From positions 62,001 through 126,000 of the forward strand of contig NZ_WJIF01000002.1 in NCBI RefSeq assembly GCF_009647605.1: a stretch of DNA of 64,000 nt. Reading direction: 5' to 3'. Below the pieces are notes generated by a model. It saw only the letters and a list, made by a program, of their open reading frames with translations. It searched no databases and was not told the DNA's origin. Below, piece by piece: positions 1 to 7,905 of the stretch (positions are counted from its first letter, which is position 1; the number at the start of each line of letters is the position of its first letter). The position numbers and the translations under genes are program-made. The DNA comes from Agromyces agglutinans. Lineage in GTDB: Bacteria; Actinomycetota; Actinomycetes; Actinomycetales; Microbacteriaceae.

Positions 1-1
1 C

Positions 2-703
2 AGCTCGATCGTGCGCAACTCGGGTGGCGGCACCTGCGGCGGCGGCGCCACGGTCACCCTCGCCGACGCCCTCCGCCTCTCCTGCAACATCCCGTTCGCG
101 GAGCTCGGCGTCGAGCTCGGCGACACCGCGATCCGGGAGCAGGCGCAGAAGTTCGGGTTCAACAGCGAGTTCGAGATCCCGACGGCGACCGAGCCGAGCG
201 TCTACCCGCGCGGACTCGACGACGCGCAGACCGCGCTGAGTGCGTTCGGCCAGGGTTCGGTGCGCGCGACCCCGCTCCAGATGGCGATGGTGTCGTCGGC
301 GATCGCCAACGGCGGCATCGTGCTGAACCCGACGCTCGTCGACGCCATCACGGCGCCCGACTTCCGCCCGATCCAGGAGTTCGAGCCCTCGGAATTCGGC
401 CGCGCGATCAGCGAGGCGACCGCCGCGACGATGGTCGAGATGATGGTGAACGGCGTCGAGAACGGTGCCGCGAGTAATGCAAGAATAGACGGCGTCAGCG
501 TGGCCGGTAAGACAGGTACCGCGGAGAACGGCGAGGACGATCCGTACACTCTCTGGTTCACAGGTTTTGCCCCCGCCGACGACCCCCAGTACGCGATCAC
601 GGTGCTGGTGGAAGATGGCGGGGGACTTGGTCAGGAGGGGTACGGCAACTTGATCGCCGCGCCCATCGCACAACAGGTACTAGAGGCGGTGCTGAACAAA
701 TGA
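2..703 (+). CDS. pbpA: Penicillin-binding protein 2 (PbpA-like), C-terminal fragment
   Basis: This is the 3' part of a class B penicillin-binding protein, the D,D-transpeptidase that cross-links peptidoglycan at the outer face of the membrane; the 5' end lies outside the window. The visible part holds the SxN motif (LSCN) near the start and the KTGT motif (AGKTGTAEN) about 60 residues from the end; the SxxK serine is not in view. It overlaps the next gene by 4 bases (ATGA), so it is probably translationally coupled to the kinase. The order PBP, pknA, pknB matches the conserved actinobacterial division cluster. Assignment to PbpA rather than another class B PBP rests on that context. Confidence 0.9.
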   Translation, partial: SSIVRNSGGGTCGGGATVTLADALRLSCNIPFAELGVELGDTAIREQAQKFGFNSEFEIPTATEPSVYPRGLDDAQTALSAFGQGSVRATPLQMAMVSSAIANGGIVLNPTLVDAITAPDFRPIQEFEPSEFGRAISEATAATMVEMMVNGVENGAASNARIDGVSVAGKTGTAENGEDDPYTLWFTGFAPADDPQYAITVLVEDGGGLGQEGYGNLIAAPIAQQVLEAVLNK

Positions 704-2406
704 GACCGAGTGCTGGGCTCACCTTCGGTGGACGGTACGAGCTGCAATCCCGCATCGCCATCGGCGGTATGGGCGAGGTGTGGCAGGCCACCGACCTCGT
801 CATCGGGCGGCAGGTCGCCATCAAGATCCTGAAGGACGAGTACCTGGGCGACCCCGGGTTCCTCGAGCGGTTCCGTGCCGAGGCCCGCCACGCCGCACTC
901 GTCAACCACGAGGGCATCGCGAACGTCTTCGACTACGGCGAGGAAGACGGCAGCGCCTACCTCGTGATGGAACTCGTACCCGGCGAGGCGCTCTCGACCA
1001 TCCTCGAGCGCGAGCACGTGCTGTCGACCGACAAGGTCCTCGACATCGTCGCCCAGACCGCGGCGGCGCTCCAGGCCGCGCATGCGGCCGGCCTCGTGCA
1101 CCGCGACATCAAGCCGGGCAACCTGCTGATCACGCCCGACGGCCGCGTCAAGATCACCGACTTCGGCATCGCGCGCATCGCCGACCAGGTGCCGCTGACC
1201 GCGACCGGCCAGGTCATGGGCACGGTGCAGTACCTCTCGCCCGAGCAGGCGTCGGGCCACCCGGCGTCGCCGACGACCGACATCTACTCGCTCGGCATCG
1301 TCGCGTACGAGTGCCTCGCGGGCCGTCGCCCGTTCACGGGCGAGTCGCAGGTCGCGATCGCGATGGCGCAGATCAACGAGACGCCGCCCGACCTGCCGGT
1401 CACGGTCTCCGAGCCGGTGCGCAACCTCGTCTACGCGTGCATCGCGAAGAACCCTGCCGATCGCCCGCAGTCGGCCGCGCACCTCGCGCGTGCCGCGCAG
1501 GCGCTGCGCCGGGGCGACGTGCACGCGGCCGCCGCGGCGGTTCCCGCCGTGCTCGGCGCCGCAGGCGCCACCGCGGCGACGATGCTCATGCCGCAGCAGG
1601 GCCAGACGGCCGCGACGACGGTGCTCGCGACGGGCACCGCCACCGAAGTCGACGAAGAGGGCGAGCCCGAAGAGAAGAAGCGCAGCCCGTGGACGTGGCC
1701 GCTCATCATCCTCATCGCGATCCTCGCGATCGTGCTCATCGGCACGATCATCGCGCTGCTGAGCAACCAGGGGCGCGACACGCCGTCCAGCACGACGACG
1801 AAGCCGCCGAGCACCAGCACGAGTGCCCCGTCGACGACGGCACCGCCGCCCACGACCGAAGCGCCCGAGACGATCCAGATCGACCGTGCCGCGTACCTCG
1901 GCATGAACGTCGACGACGCCGCGGCGGCGATCGAGGCGCTCGGCCTGCCGACCACCCGTGAAGAGGGCGGGCGTGCGACCGACCCTGCACAAACGAACAC
2001 GGTCACCGATGTGAACCCATCTGGCCCGGTGCAGCCCGGCACGACGATCACGCTCACGTTCCTCGGTGCTCCCGAGGAACCGGCAACGCCGTCCGGTGGC
2101 CCGACTATCAACGGCGCAACGGATACCGAGCTCGAGCCGGGCCAGAAGGTCACGCTCTCGTGGCCGCAGCAGTCGTGCCCGTCAGGGCAGCAGTTGAGCG
2201 GGTACACCCTCACGATCACGAGCGGTGGAACCTTCGACAGCTTCAATGGCAGCACTCAGGCAAACATCTCCCCGGGCCAGGCCAACACACCTGTGACAGT
2301 CACCGGCCCCGAGGGTACTCAACTGAGCGTGAGCTTCGTTTACTACTGCGGCCAGGTCAGTTCCTCCGCTTCGCCGACCTCGAACTTCCCGATCGTCGCC
2401 CCGTAG
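700..2406 (+). CDS. pknA: Serine/threonine protein kinase PknA-like with one PASTA domain
   Basis: This membrane-anchored Hanks-type kinase (568 aa) is expected to phosphorylate growth and division proteins. The kinase domain (about 13-275) shows the Gly loop IAIGGMGEV, the lysine of VAIKILK, HRDIKPGN, DFGIA and the APE-equivalent LSPEQ. An acidic linker leads to one transmembrane helix (about 331-353), a Thr/Ser/Pro-rich stalk, one PASTA-like repeat (about 395-455), and a further 110-residue beta-rich tail with two cysteines that looks fibronectin-III/Ig-like. Mycobacterial PknA lacks PASTA domains, so this receptor is larger outside the cell. Start ATG is inside the pbpA stop. The tail assignment is inference from sequence character only. 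Confidence 0.93.
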   Translation: MRPSAGLTFGGRYELQSRIAIGGMGEVWQATDLVIGRQVAIKILKDEYLGDPGFLERFRAEARHAALVNHEGIANVFDYGEEDGSAYLVMELVPGEALSTILEREHVLSTDKVLDIVAQTAAALQAAHAAGLVHRDIKPGNLLITPDGRVKITDFGIARIADQVPLTATGQVMGTVQYLSPEQASGHPASPTTDIYSLGIVAYECLAGRRPFTGESQVAIAMAQINETPPDLPVTVSEPVRNLVYACIAKNPADRPQSAAHLARAAQALRRGDVHAAAAAVPAVLGAAGATAATMLMPQQGQTAATTVLATGTATEVDEEGEPEEKKRSPWTWPLIILIAILAIVLIGTIIALLSNQGRDTPSSTTTKPPSTSTSAPSTTAPPPTTEAPETIQIDRAAYLGMNVDDAAAAIEALGLPTTREEGGRATDPAQTNTVTDVNPSGPVQPGTTITLTFLGAPEEPATPSGGPTINGATDTELEPGQKVTLSWPQQSCPSGQQLSGYTLTITSGGTFDSFNGSTQANISPGQANTPVTVTGPEGTQLSVSFVYYCGQVSSSASPTSNFPIVAP

Positions 2407-2462
2407 TCGGGAGCGAACGACTCCGGATACAGAAGGAACCACACGACAGGAGCAGATGCACC

Positions 2463-4160
2463 GTGAACGATGAAGGACGTGTCCTCGCGGGTCGGTACCG
2501 CGTCGGCGCACTCATCGGGCGCGGCGGCATGTCCGACGTCCACGTCGGCACCGACACCCGCCTCGGCCGCCAGGTCGCGATCAAGCTGCTGAAGCCGCAG
2601 CTCGCGACCGACCCCGCCTTCCGCATGCGCTTCCGTCAAGAGGCGCAGTCGGCCGCGCGCATGGCGCATCCGACCATCGTGCGGGTGTTCGACGCGGGCG
2701 AAGAGACCGTGGTCGATGCATCCGGTCACGAGGTGCAACTGCCCTTCATCGTGATGGAGTTCGTCGAGGGTCGCCTGCTGAAGGACGTCATCCACGACGG
2801 GCCCCTCGAGGCGCAGGCCGCCGTGCGGGTCATCGAGGGCGTGCTCACGGCGCTCGAGTACTCGCACCGCGCCGGAGTCGTGCATCGCGACATCAAGCCC
2901 GGCAACATCATGATCACGACCTCCGGGCAGGTCAAGGTCATGGACTTCGGCATCGCGCGGGCGGTCTCCGACTCGGCCACGACGGTCGCGCAGACGACCG
3001 CGATCCTCGGCACCGCCGCGTACTTCTCGCCCGAGCAGGCCAAGGGCGAGACCGTCGACGCGCGCACCGACCTCTACTCGACCGGCGTGGTGCTGTTCGA
3101 GATGCTCACGGGGCGGCCGCCGTTCCGCGGCGACACGCCCGTCGCCGTCGCCTACCAGCACGTGAGCGAGAAGCCCGTCAAGCCGAGCACGGTCAACCCG
3201 CGGGTCTCCCCCGCCCTCGACGTGGTCGTCATGAAGGCGCTCGAGAAGGATCGCACGCGCCGGTACCAGACGGCTGCCGAGTTCCGCGACGACGTCGAGA
3301 TGGCCGCGGCCGGCAAGGTGCCCGTGCGCCAGCCGGCCGAGGGCGCCGCAGCCCTGTTCGGCGCGACGCCGACCGGCTCGCTCTCGACCTCCGAGCTCGC
3401 CCTGCGCCAGCTCGCCGAAGACGACACGATGGTGCGCACGCAGCGCCGCCCACCGGCGATCTGGATCTGGTCGGGCATCCTCGCGGTCGTCGTGATCGTC
3501 GTGGCCGTCATGTACTGGGCGTTCAACCTGCAACCGACCGACGACCTGCCCTCGAACGTGCGCGAGGTGCCGAGTGTCGCGGGCCTGACCTACGAGGAAG
3601 CCGTCTCGGTACTGCAGGAGCAGACCCTGCCCGCCACGCCGGTCGAGCAGACCCACGACACCGTGCCGGCCGGCCAGGTCATCGGCACCGACCCGCCCGC
3701 GGGCGAGAAGGTGCCGACCGCGACGCCGATCACGGTCTTCGTCTCGACGGGCCAAGTGCCCGTCACCGTCCCGGCCGTCACGAACATGACGGTCGACCAG
3801 GCCAAGCAGGCGCTCACCGACGCCGGCCTGGTTCCGGGCACCGAGACCCGCGAGAGTTCGGCCAGCGTGCCGGGCGACACCGTGCTCGCGACCGCGCCCG
3901 AGGCCGGGGCATCCGTGCAGCGGGGTTCGTCGGTGAACCTGACGATCTCGAACGGAACCGTGACGCTGCCCGACCTGACCGGCTACACGCTGGCGGCGGC
4001 ATCCGAATCGCTGCGCGCCGACGACCTGCAGCTCAATCCGGTCCCGCAACCCGATCCCGCCTGCAAGGCGCAGCCCGGCTCGCCGATCACTCGGCAGTCG
4101 CCCGCGCCCGGCGACGTGCCGCAGCGCTCCGACATCCAGCTGACCTACTGCGCGGGCTGA
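2463..4160 (+). CDS. pknB: Serine/threonine protein kinase PknB with PASTA repeats
   Basis: PknB-type receptor kinase (565 aa), a sensor of peptidoglycan/lipid II that controls growth and division. The kinase domain runs about 10-275, with IGRGGMSDVH, VAIKLLK, HRDIKPGN, DFGIA and SPEQ. A transmembrane helix lies near 331-353. Three PASTA repeats follow (about 366-430, 432-498, 499-565), beginning with VREVPSVAG, VTVPAVTN and VTLPDLTG; four is common in the family, so this is slightly short. The GTG start at 2463 has AGGAG about 9 bases upstream. It lies 56 bp behind pknA on the same strand and is probably in the same operon. Confidence 0.95.
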   Translation: MNDEGRVLAGRYRVGALIGRGGMSDVHVGTDTRLGRQVAIKLLKPQLATDPAFRMRFRQEAQSAARMAHPTIVRVFDAGEETVVDASGHEVQLPFIVMEFVEGRLLKDVIHDGPLEAQAAVRVIEGVLTALEYSHRAGVVHRDIKPGNIMITTSGQVKVMDFGIARAVSDSATTVAQTTAILGTAAYFSPEQAKGETVDARTDLYSTGVVLFEMLTGRPPFRGDTPVAVAYQHVSEKPVKPSTVNPRVSPALDVVVMKALEKDRTRRYQTAAEFRDDVEMAAAGKVPVRQPAEGAAALFGATPTGSLSTSELALRQLAEDDTMVRTQRRPPAIWIWSGILAVVVIVVAVMYWAFNLQPTDDLPSNVREVPSVAGLTYEEAVSVLQEQTLPATPVEQTHDTVPAGQVIGTDPPAGEKVPTATPITVFVSTGQVPVTVPAVTNMTVDQAKQALTDAGLVPGTETRESSASVPGDTVLATAPEAGASVQRGSSVNLTISNGTVTLPDLTGYTLAAASESLRADDLQLNPVPQPDPACKAQPGSPITRQSPAPGDVPQRSDIQLTYCAG

Positions 4161-4173
4161 TCGGAACGCCGTC

Positions 4174-4214
4174 GGTCGAGTAGCGCGCGACGCAGGAGCA
4201 CGCGTATCGAGACC
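4174..4214. repeat. REP-like imperfect palindrome GGTCGAGTAGCG...CGTATCGAGACC
   Basis: Between the convergent pknB and trpG genes, an imperfect inverted repeat starts GGTCGAGTAGCG and ends CGTATCGAGACC. A second copy in opposite orientation lies at 20385-20418 (GGTCTCGATAC...ACACGACC). From memory, similar elements are scattered between genes in Microbacteriaceae. It could act as a convergent terminator or be a REP/MITE-type repeat. Confidence 0.5.
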
Positions 4215-4227
4215 GCCGGCGCCGGCG

Positions 4228-4869
4228 CTACGCCGTGGCGCGCACCAGCGGGTTGAGGGATGCCGCGCGCTCGCGCGCCTCGGGCAGCCCCACGACGGCG
4301 AGCCAGTTGCCGAGCATGCGGTAGCCGCCCTCCGTGAGCACCGACTCGGGATGGAACTGCACGCCGAAGATCGGCGCGGACTCGTGGCGGAGCCCCATGA
4401 TGACGCCGCCCTCGGTGCGACTCGTGACCACGAGCGCGTCGGGCACGGTGCCGTCGACGACGGCGAGCGAGTGGTACCTCGTCGCCGTGAAGGGCTGCGG
4501 CACGCCCTCGTAGAAGGCGCTGCCGTCGTGCTCGATGCGCGAGGTCTTGCCGTGCATCAGTTCTTCGGCGTTGGTGACCACGGCACCGAAGGCCTCGGCG
4601 ATCGCCTGGTGTCCGAGGCACACCCCGAGCAGCGGCTGACCGCTCGCCACCGCGGCCTCGACGGCCGGGATCGACACGCCGGCGTCGGCGGGCTTGCCGG
4701 GACCGGGTGAGATCAGCACGCCGTCGTACTCGGCCATGCGGGCCGCCGCGTCGGATGCCGCGAAGGCGTCGTTGCGCACCACCTCGGTCTCGGCGCCGAG
4801 CTCCTGGAGGTAGCCGTTCAGCGTGTAGACGAAGCTGTCGTAGTTGTCGATGACGAGGATTCGGGTCAT
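4228..4869 (-). CDS. trpG: Glutamine amidotransferase, anthranilate/aminodeoxychorismate synthase component II
   Basis: Class I glutamine amidotransferase (213 aa) that releases ammonia from glutamine for a chorismate-using partner (anthranilate or 4-amino-4-deoxychorismate synthesis). It opens with ILVIDNYDSFV, and the nucleophile elbow is GVCLGHQAI. The His/Glu part of the triad is in GVQFHPES. No component I gene lies in the window, so TrpG versus PabA cannot be decided from sequence; mycobacteria have an equivalent trpG-annotated gene beside pknB. The ATG overlaps the stop of the upstream small membrane protein by 4 bases. A GTG/ATG further upstream would run through that gene and was rejected. 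Confidence 0.9.
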   Translation of the reverse strand: MTRILVIDNYDSFVYTLNGYLQELGAETEVVRNDAFAASDAAARMAEYDGVLISPGPGKPADAGVSIPAVEAAVASGQPLLGVCLGHQAIAEAFGAVVTNAEELMHGKTSRIEHDGSAFYEGVPQPFTATRYHSLAVVDGTVPDALVVTSRTEGGVIMGLRHESAPIFGVQFHPESVLTEGGYRMLGNWLAVVGLPEARERAASLNPLVRATA

Positions 4870-5024
4870 TGCTCCACCGTGACGTCGATCGGGTTGAGGA
4901 TGAGGTCGACCCAGGGGAAGACCCACGTGAAGAGGGCGTAGACGACGCCGGCGGCCAGCACGAGCACGATCAGCAGCCGCACCCACCAGGGGCCTGGCAG
5001 CACGCGCCAGAGCGCTCCGTACAT
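4866..5024 (-). CDS. Small single-pass membrane protein, unknown function
   Basis: A 52-residue protein made almost wholly of one hydrophobic helix (VRLLIVLVLAAGVVYALF, about residues 15-35) between short polar ends. It begins 1 bp after the sortase stop codon and overlaps the following amidotransferase by ATGA, so it lies within a tight three-gene operon. Similar tiny proteins occur at this place in related actinobacteria, but I do not know a function. The overlap structure on both sides is the main evidence that it is translated. Confidence 0.7.
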   Translation of the reverse strand: MYGALWRVLPGPWWVRLLIVLVLAAGVVYALFTWVFPWVDLILNPIDVTVEQ

Positions 5025-5025
5025 G

Positions 5026-5868
5026 TCAGTTCTCCCAGCTCGCGACGGCGTCGGCGATCTCCGCCGGCGGGTTGGCCGCACCCGGCTGCCACGACTCGAG
5101 CACGCCGTACGCGATGATGCGCTCGGCGGTCGAGTAGAGCGGGTTGCAGCTCGTGAGCGTGATGATGCGGTCGGTCGGCTGCAGGTCGGGGTGGTGCGGC
5201 ACCGGTGAGAGCACGTCGACCGTCTCGGGCGTCACGTACTCGAAGTCGCGGAAGCGGTACGTGTACCAGCCGTCCTTCGTCTGGATGTAGATGGCGTCGC
5301 CGAGCTGCAGCTGCTCGATCTCGTGCATGCCGCCGCCGTACGCGCTGCGGTGCGCGGCGATCGCGAAGTTGCCGACGGCGCCCGGCATCGCGGTGCCCGG
5401 ATAGTGGCCGACGCCCTGCGAATAGCTGTTGAGCACATCGAGGCCGATGCCCTCGGCGATGTTGCGGACCGAGTCGAAGGTTTCGGGCGCATTGAACCGC
5501 GGGACGTACATGACCGCGAAGGACTCGCCGTTCGGGTACTCGGTCGCGTCGACGATCGGTTCACCCGGATCGACGGGTGCGGCGGCGGGATCCTCGGTCG
5601 CTGCCGGCTCGCGCTGCGCGCGGTCGTTCTCGGCCCATGCCGCGCTCAGTTCGGATGCCGCCTCCGACTGCTGGCCCGCCATGATGGCATCGTTCCACCA
5701 CAGCTGCCAGCCGAGGAACAGCAGGATGAGCGCGCCCGCGGTGAGCAGGAGCTCGCCGAACACCCCGACGACGCTCACGCGCGGACGTCGCTCGGAAGCC
5801 TCGCGTCGGTCTTCGGCACGCCGCGCGTCGCGCCGGGAACGGCGATCGTCGGGCAGCGGATCGGACAT
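5026..5868 (-). CDS. Class E sortase
   Basis: Membrane-anchored transpeptidase (280 aa) that joins LAxTG-type surface proteins to peptidoglycan. The charged N terminus is followed by one transmembrane helix (about 35-55), a Pro/Ala/Asp linker and the sortase barrel (about 100-270). The catalytic histidine is in FAIAAHRSAYG and the cysteine in ITLTSCNP (TLxSC). Class E sortases are typical housekeeping sortases of actinobacteria. The ATG at 5868 sits 7 bases after a TAGAAT -10 element, which implies a leaderless mRNA. It leads the operon sortase, small membrane protein, trpG and is divergent from crgA. Confidence 0.92.
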   Translation of the reverse strand: MSDPLPDDRRSRRDARRAEDRREASERRPRVSVVGVFGELLLTAGALILLFLGWQLWWNDAIMAGQQSEAASELSAAWAENDRAQREPAATEDPAAAPVDPGEPIVDATEYPNGESFAVMYVPRFNAPETFDSVRNIAEGIGLDVLNSYSQGVGHYPGTAMPGAVGNFAIAAHRSAYGGGMHEIEQLQLGDAIYIQTKDGWYTYRFRDFEYVTPETVDVLSPVPHHPDLQPTDRIITLTSCNPLYSTAERIIAYGVLESWQPGAANPPAEIADAVASWEN

Positions 5869-5870
5869 AG

Positions 5871-5938
5871 GGGCGATTCTAGCCGCGGTGGGTGCGGGCT
5901 CCGCTGGGAGACAGCGCGCGGCTCCGCTAGAATCGCCC
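5871..5938. promoter_or_regulatory. Symmetrical divergent promoters for sortase operon and crgA (leaderless)
   Basis: A perfect 13-bp inverted repeat, GGGCGATTCTAGC (5871-5883) and GCTAGAATCGCCC (5926-5938), carries a TAGAAT -10 hexamer in each arm. On the + strand TAGAAT (5928-5933) is 7 bases before the crgA ATG; on the - strand TAGAAT (5881-5876) is 7 bases before the sortase ATG. Both transcripts should therefore start at or next to the start codon. No clear -35 matches are visible, and neither gene has a Shine-Dalgarno sequence. Confidence 0.7.
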
Positions 5939-5940
5939 GC

Positions 5941-6180
5941 ATGGCACGTACCAAGTCCCCCAAGCCCGCGCGCGCGGAGGTCGCTCCCGGCGAGGAGGCC
6001 CCGAACCCCGTCTGGTTCAAGCCGGTGATGTTCGGCTTCATGCTGCTGGGGCTCGCGTGGATCCTCGTGTTCTACATCTCGGGTGGCGCGTTCCCCGTGC
6101 CCGACCTCGGCTCGTGGAACATCCTCATCGGCTTCGGCATCGCCTTCGTCGGCTTCCTCATGACGACCAGGTGGCGCTGA
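5941..6180 (+). CDS. crgA: Cell division protein CrgA
   Basis: CrgA (79 aa) is a small membrane protein of actinobacteria that binds FtsZ/FtsQ/FtsI and class A PBPs and coordinates septation. A basic N terminus with NPVWFKPVMFG is followed by two transmembrane helices (about 27-47 and 57-75), ending TTRWR, which is the family pattern. It neighbours PBP, pknA/pknB and sortase genes as in other actinobacteria. The mRNA is probably leaderless (TAGAAT 7 bases before ATG). A strong hairpin follows the stop codon. Confidence 0.95.
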   Translation: MARTKSPKPARAEVAPGEEAPNPVWFKPVMFGFMLLGLAWILVFYISGGAFPVPDLGSWNILIGFGIAFVGFLMTTRWR

Positions 6181-6193
6181 CCGGCGACGACGC

Positions 6194-6227
6194 GAAAAGG
6201 GCGGATGCTGCGGCATCCGCCCTTTTC
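6194..6227. terminator. Hairpin terminator after crgA (bidirectional)
   Basis: A perfect 15-bp stem (GAAAAGGGCGGATGC / GCATCCGCCCTTTTC) with a 4-base loop lies 14 bases after crgA. Its arms are A-rich on the outside and U-rich on the inside end on both strands, so it could end crgA and also block readthrough from the other strand. The arms contain the dispersed CGGATGC/GCATCCG word. Confidence 0.8.
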
Positions 6228-6233
6228 ACATGG

Positions 6234-6343
6234 TTGTCCCCAATTGTGCACAGCCTGTGGAGAACCGAGAAACGCGGAATTCCGCGGATCTTCCGAATAA
6301 CACCGGTGTGATTCTCCCCAGCCTGTGGAGAACATGTGGATAA
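6234..6343. promoter_or_regulatory. Cluster of DnaA-box-like 9-mers between crgA and rhomboid gene
   Basis: Within 110 bp are a perfect box TGTGGATAA (6335-6343, reverse of TTATCCACA), two one-mismatch boxes TGTGGAGAA (6256-6264 and 6324-6332), TTGTGCACA (6244-6252) and TTGTCCCCA (6234-6242) near the actinobacterial form TTGTCCACA, and a weaker TTCTCCCCA (6312-6320). No gene overlaps. It lies about 22 kb from oriC and may titrate DnaA, regulate neighbours or mark an accessory origin element; the function is inference. Confidence 0.6.
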
Positions 6344-6378
6344 CCTGCGGCCAGCGCCGGATCCGCCTGCGCGGCGAA

Positions 6379-7236
6379 TCAGTACAGCGGGAAGAGGAAG
6401 AACCGCAGGCTGAGCACCACGAGCACCGCGACGAGCGCGATCAACAGCCCGACCTGCAGGCCCTGCTGGTTGCGCTTGCGGGTCTCGACGAAGATCAGGC
6501 CCACGAGCGCCCCGACGACGAGCCCGCCGAGATGCGCCTGCCAGGCGATGTTCCAGCCCGGCACGAAGCCGATCACGAGGTTGATGCCGAGCAGCACGAA
6601 CAGTTGCGTGGTATTGCCGCCGAGCCGGCGCTGGATCACGAGGAACGCACCCATGAGGCCGAAGATCGCACCGGACGCCCCGACCACGCCCGTCAGCGGG
6701 TCGCTGAGCCACAGCACGCCGACGGAACCGCCGAGCCCGGCGATGACGTACAGCGCGAGGAATCGCCACCGGCCGAGCAGCCCCTCGAGCAGCTGACCGA
6801 AGATCCACAGCGTGTACATGTTCAGCAGCACGTGGAAGATGAGCGCCGTCGAGTGCACGAACACCGAGGTCAGCATGCGCCACGGCTCGAAGTTCTCGGG
6901 GATCGAGTACACGCCCGCGTACAGCAGCCGGTCGGTGATCGCGAGCCCCGGGATCAGCTGGAGCAGGAACACCGCCACCGTCACGCCGATGAGCGAATAG
7001 GTGACGACGGGCGCGCCGCGACCGGCCGCCGAGCGCACGCGCGTGAGCACCGCCGGCTTCGTCTTGGGAGCCGAGGCGCGCTGCTCGCGCATGCACTCGG
7101 GGCAGATGACGCCGACCGGCGCCGGAGTCTGGCATTCCCCGCAGATCGTGCGGCCGCAGCGCTGGCACAGCACGAAGCTCGGGCGATCAGGATGCCGGTA
7201 GCAGTACCCGCTCCGGTCGCCGGCGGCGTCGCTCAC
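6379..7236 (-). CDS. Rhomboid family intramembrane serine protease with N-terminal zinc ribbon
   Basis: Polytopic membrane protease (285 aa). Residues 1-45 hold a B-box-like metal site with spaced Cys/His (YCYRHPDRP, CQRCGRTICGEC, CPEC). The rhomboid core (about 70-260) has GASGAIFG with the catalytic serine in helix 4 and HLGG with the histidine in helix 6, plus the N-terminal-side HVLLNMY region. Substrates are unknown. The GTG at 7236 is chosen because the zinc ribbon starts immediately after it and longer forms would run into the cyclophilin gene; a GAGG lies upstream. The gene is 4 bp downstream of the cyclophilin gene and probably co-transcribed. Confidence 0.92.
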   Translation of the reverse strand: MSDAAGDRSGYCYRHPDRPSFVLCQRCGRTICGECQTPAPVGVICPECMREQRASAPKTKPAVLTRVRSAAGRGAPVVTYSLIGVTVAVFLLQLIPGLAITDRLLYAGVYSIPENFEPWRMLTSVFVHSTALIFHVLLNMYTLWIFGQLLEGLLGRWRFLALYVIAGLGGSVGVLWLSDPLTGVVGASGAIFGLMGAFLVIQRRLGGNTTQLFVLLGINLVIGFVPGWNIAWQAHLGGLVVGALVGLIFVETRKRNQQGLQVGLLIALVAVLVVLSLRFFLFPLY

Positions 7237-7240
7237 CGGG

Positions 7241-7786
7241 TCAGCGCGCCTCGACGGTGACGCGCTCGATGACGATGTCGTCGAGCGGCTTGTCGCGGCC
7301 GTCGGTCGGTGCCTTCGCGAGCTTGTCGACGACGGCCTGGCTTGCGGCATCCGTCACCTTGCCGAAGATCGTGTGCTTGCCCTGCAGCCACGTCGTCGGG
7401 CCGACGGTGATGAAGAACTGCGAGCCGTTCGTGCCGCCGCCCGTGATGCGGTCGAGGCCGGCGTTCGCCATGGCGAGCACGTAGGGCTCGGTGAAGTCGA
7501 GCTCGGGGTTGATCTCGTCGTCGAACTGGTAGCCGGGCCCGCCGACGCCCTGGCCGAGCGGGTCACCGCCCTGGATCATGAAGCCCGGGATGATGCGGTG
7601 GAAGATCACGCCGTCGTACAGCGGGTCGGTGCTCTTCTTGCCGGTGGCCGGGTGCGTCCACTCGATCTCGCCGGTCGCGAGACCGACGAAGTTCTTGACG
7701 GTCTTCGGCGCGTGGTGGCCGTAGAGCTCGACCTCGATCGGCCCGTGGTTGGTGTGCAGCGTGGCGACAGCGGTAGGAATCGGCAT
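7241..7786 (-). CDS. ppiA: Peptidyl-prolyl cis-trans isomerase, cyclophilin type
   Basis: Cyclophilin (181 aa) that isomerises Xaa-Pro bonds in the cytoplasm; there is no signal peptide. Family signatures are FHRIIPGFMIQGGD, GSQFFITVG and HTIFGKV. Two ATGs lie two codons apart (7792 and 7786); GAGAG is 3-4 bases from the first and about 9 from the second, so the second is preferred. The same gene sits next to the division cluster in mycobacteria (ppiA near crgA and pknB). It probably forms an operon with the rhomboid gene. Confidence 0.94.
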   Translation of the reverse strand: MPIPTAVATLHTNHGPIEVELYGHHAPKTVKNFVGLATGEIEWTHPATGKKSTDPLYDGVIFHRIIPGFMIQGGDPLGQGVGGPGYQFDDEINPELDFTEPYVLAMANAGLDRITGGGTNGSQFFITVGPTTWLQGKHTIFGKVTDAASQAVVDKLAKAPTDGRDKPLDDIVIERVTVEAR

Positions 7787-7905
7787 TCCCATATTCTCTC
7801 ACGCCCCATTTCGTCAACCGCCATGCCCCAACTGGACTCCCATCCCGTTTCCAGCCGGTTCGGTGGCAAGATGGGAGAACTCGCTGCACAACGATGGAGG
7901 TCGGT

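Noticed and set aside
4870-4986. Longer start for the trpG gene
   Set aside because: It would read through the small membrane protein gene in another frame and add an Arg-rich segment absent from the family.
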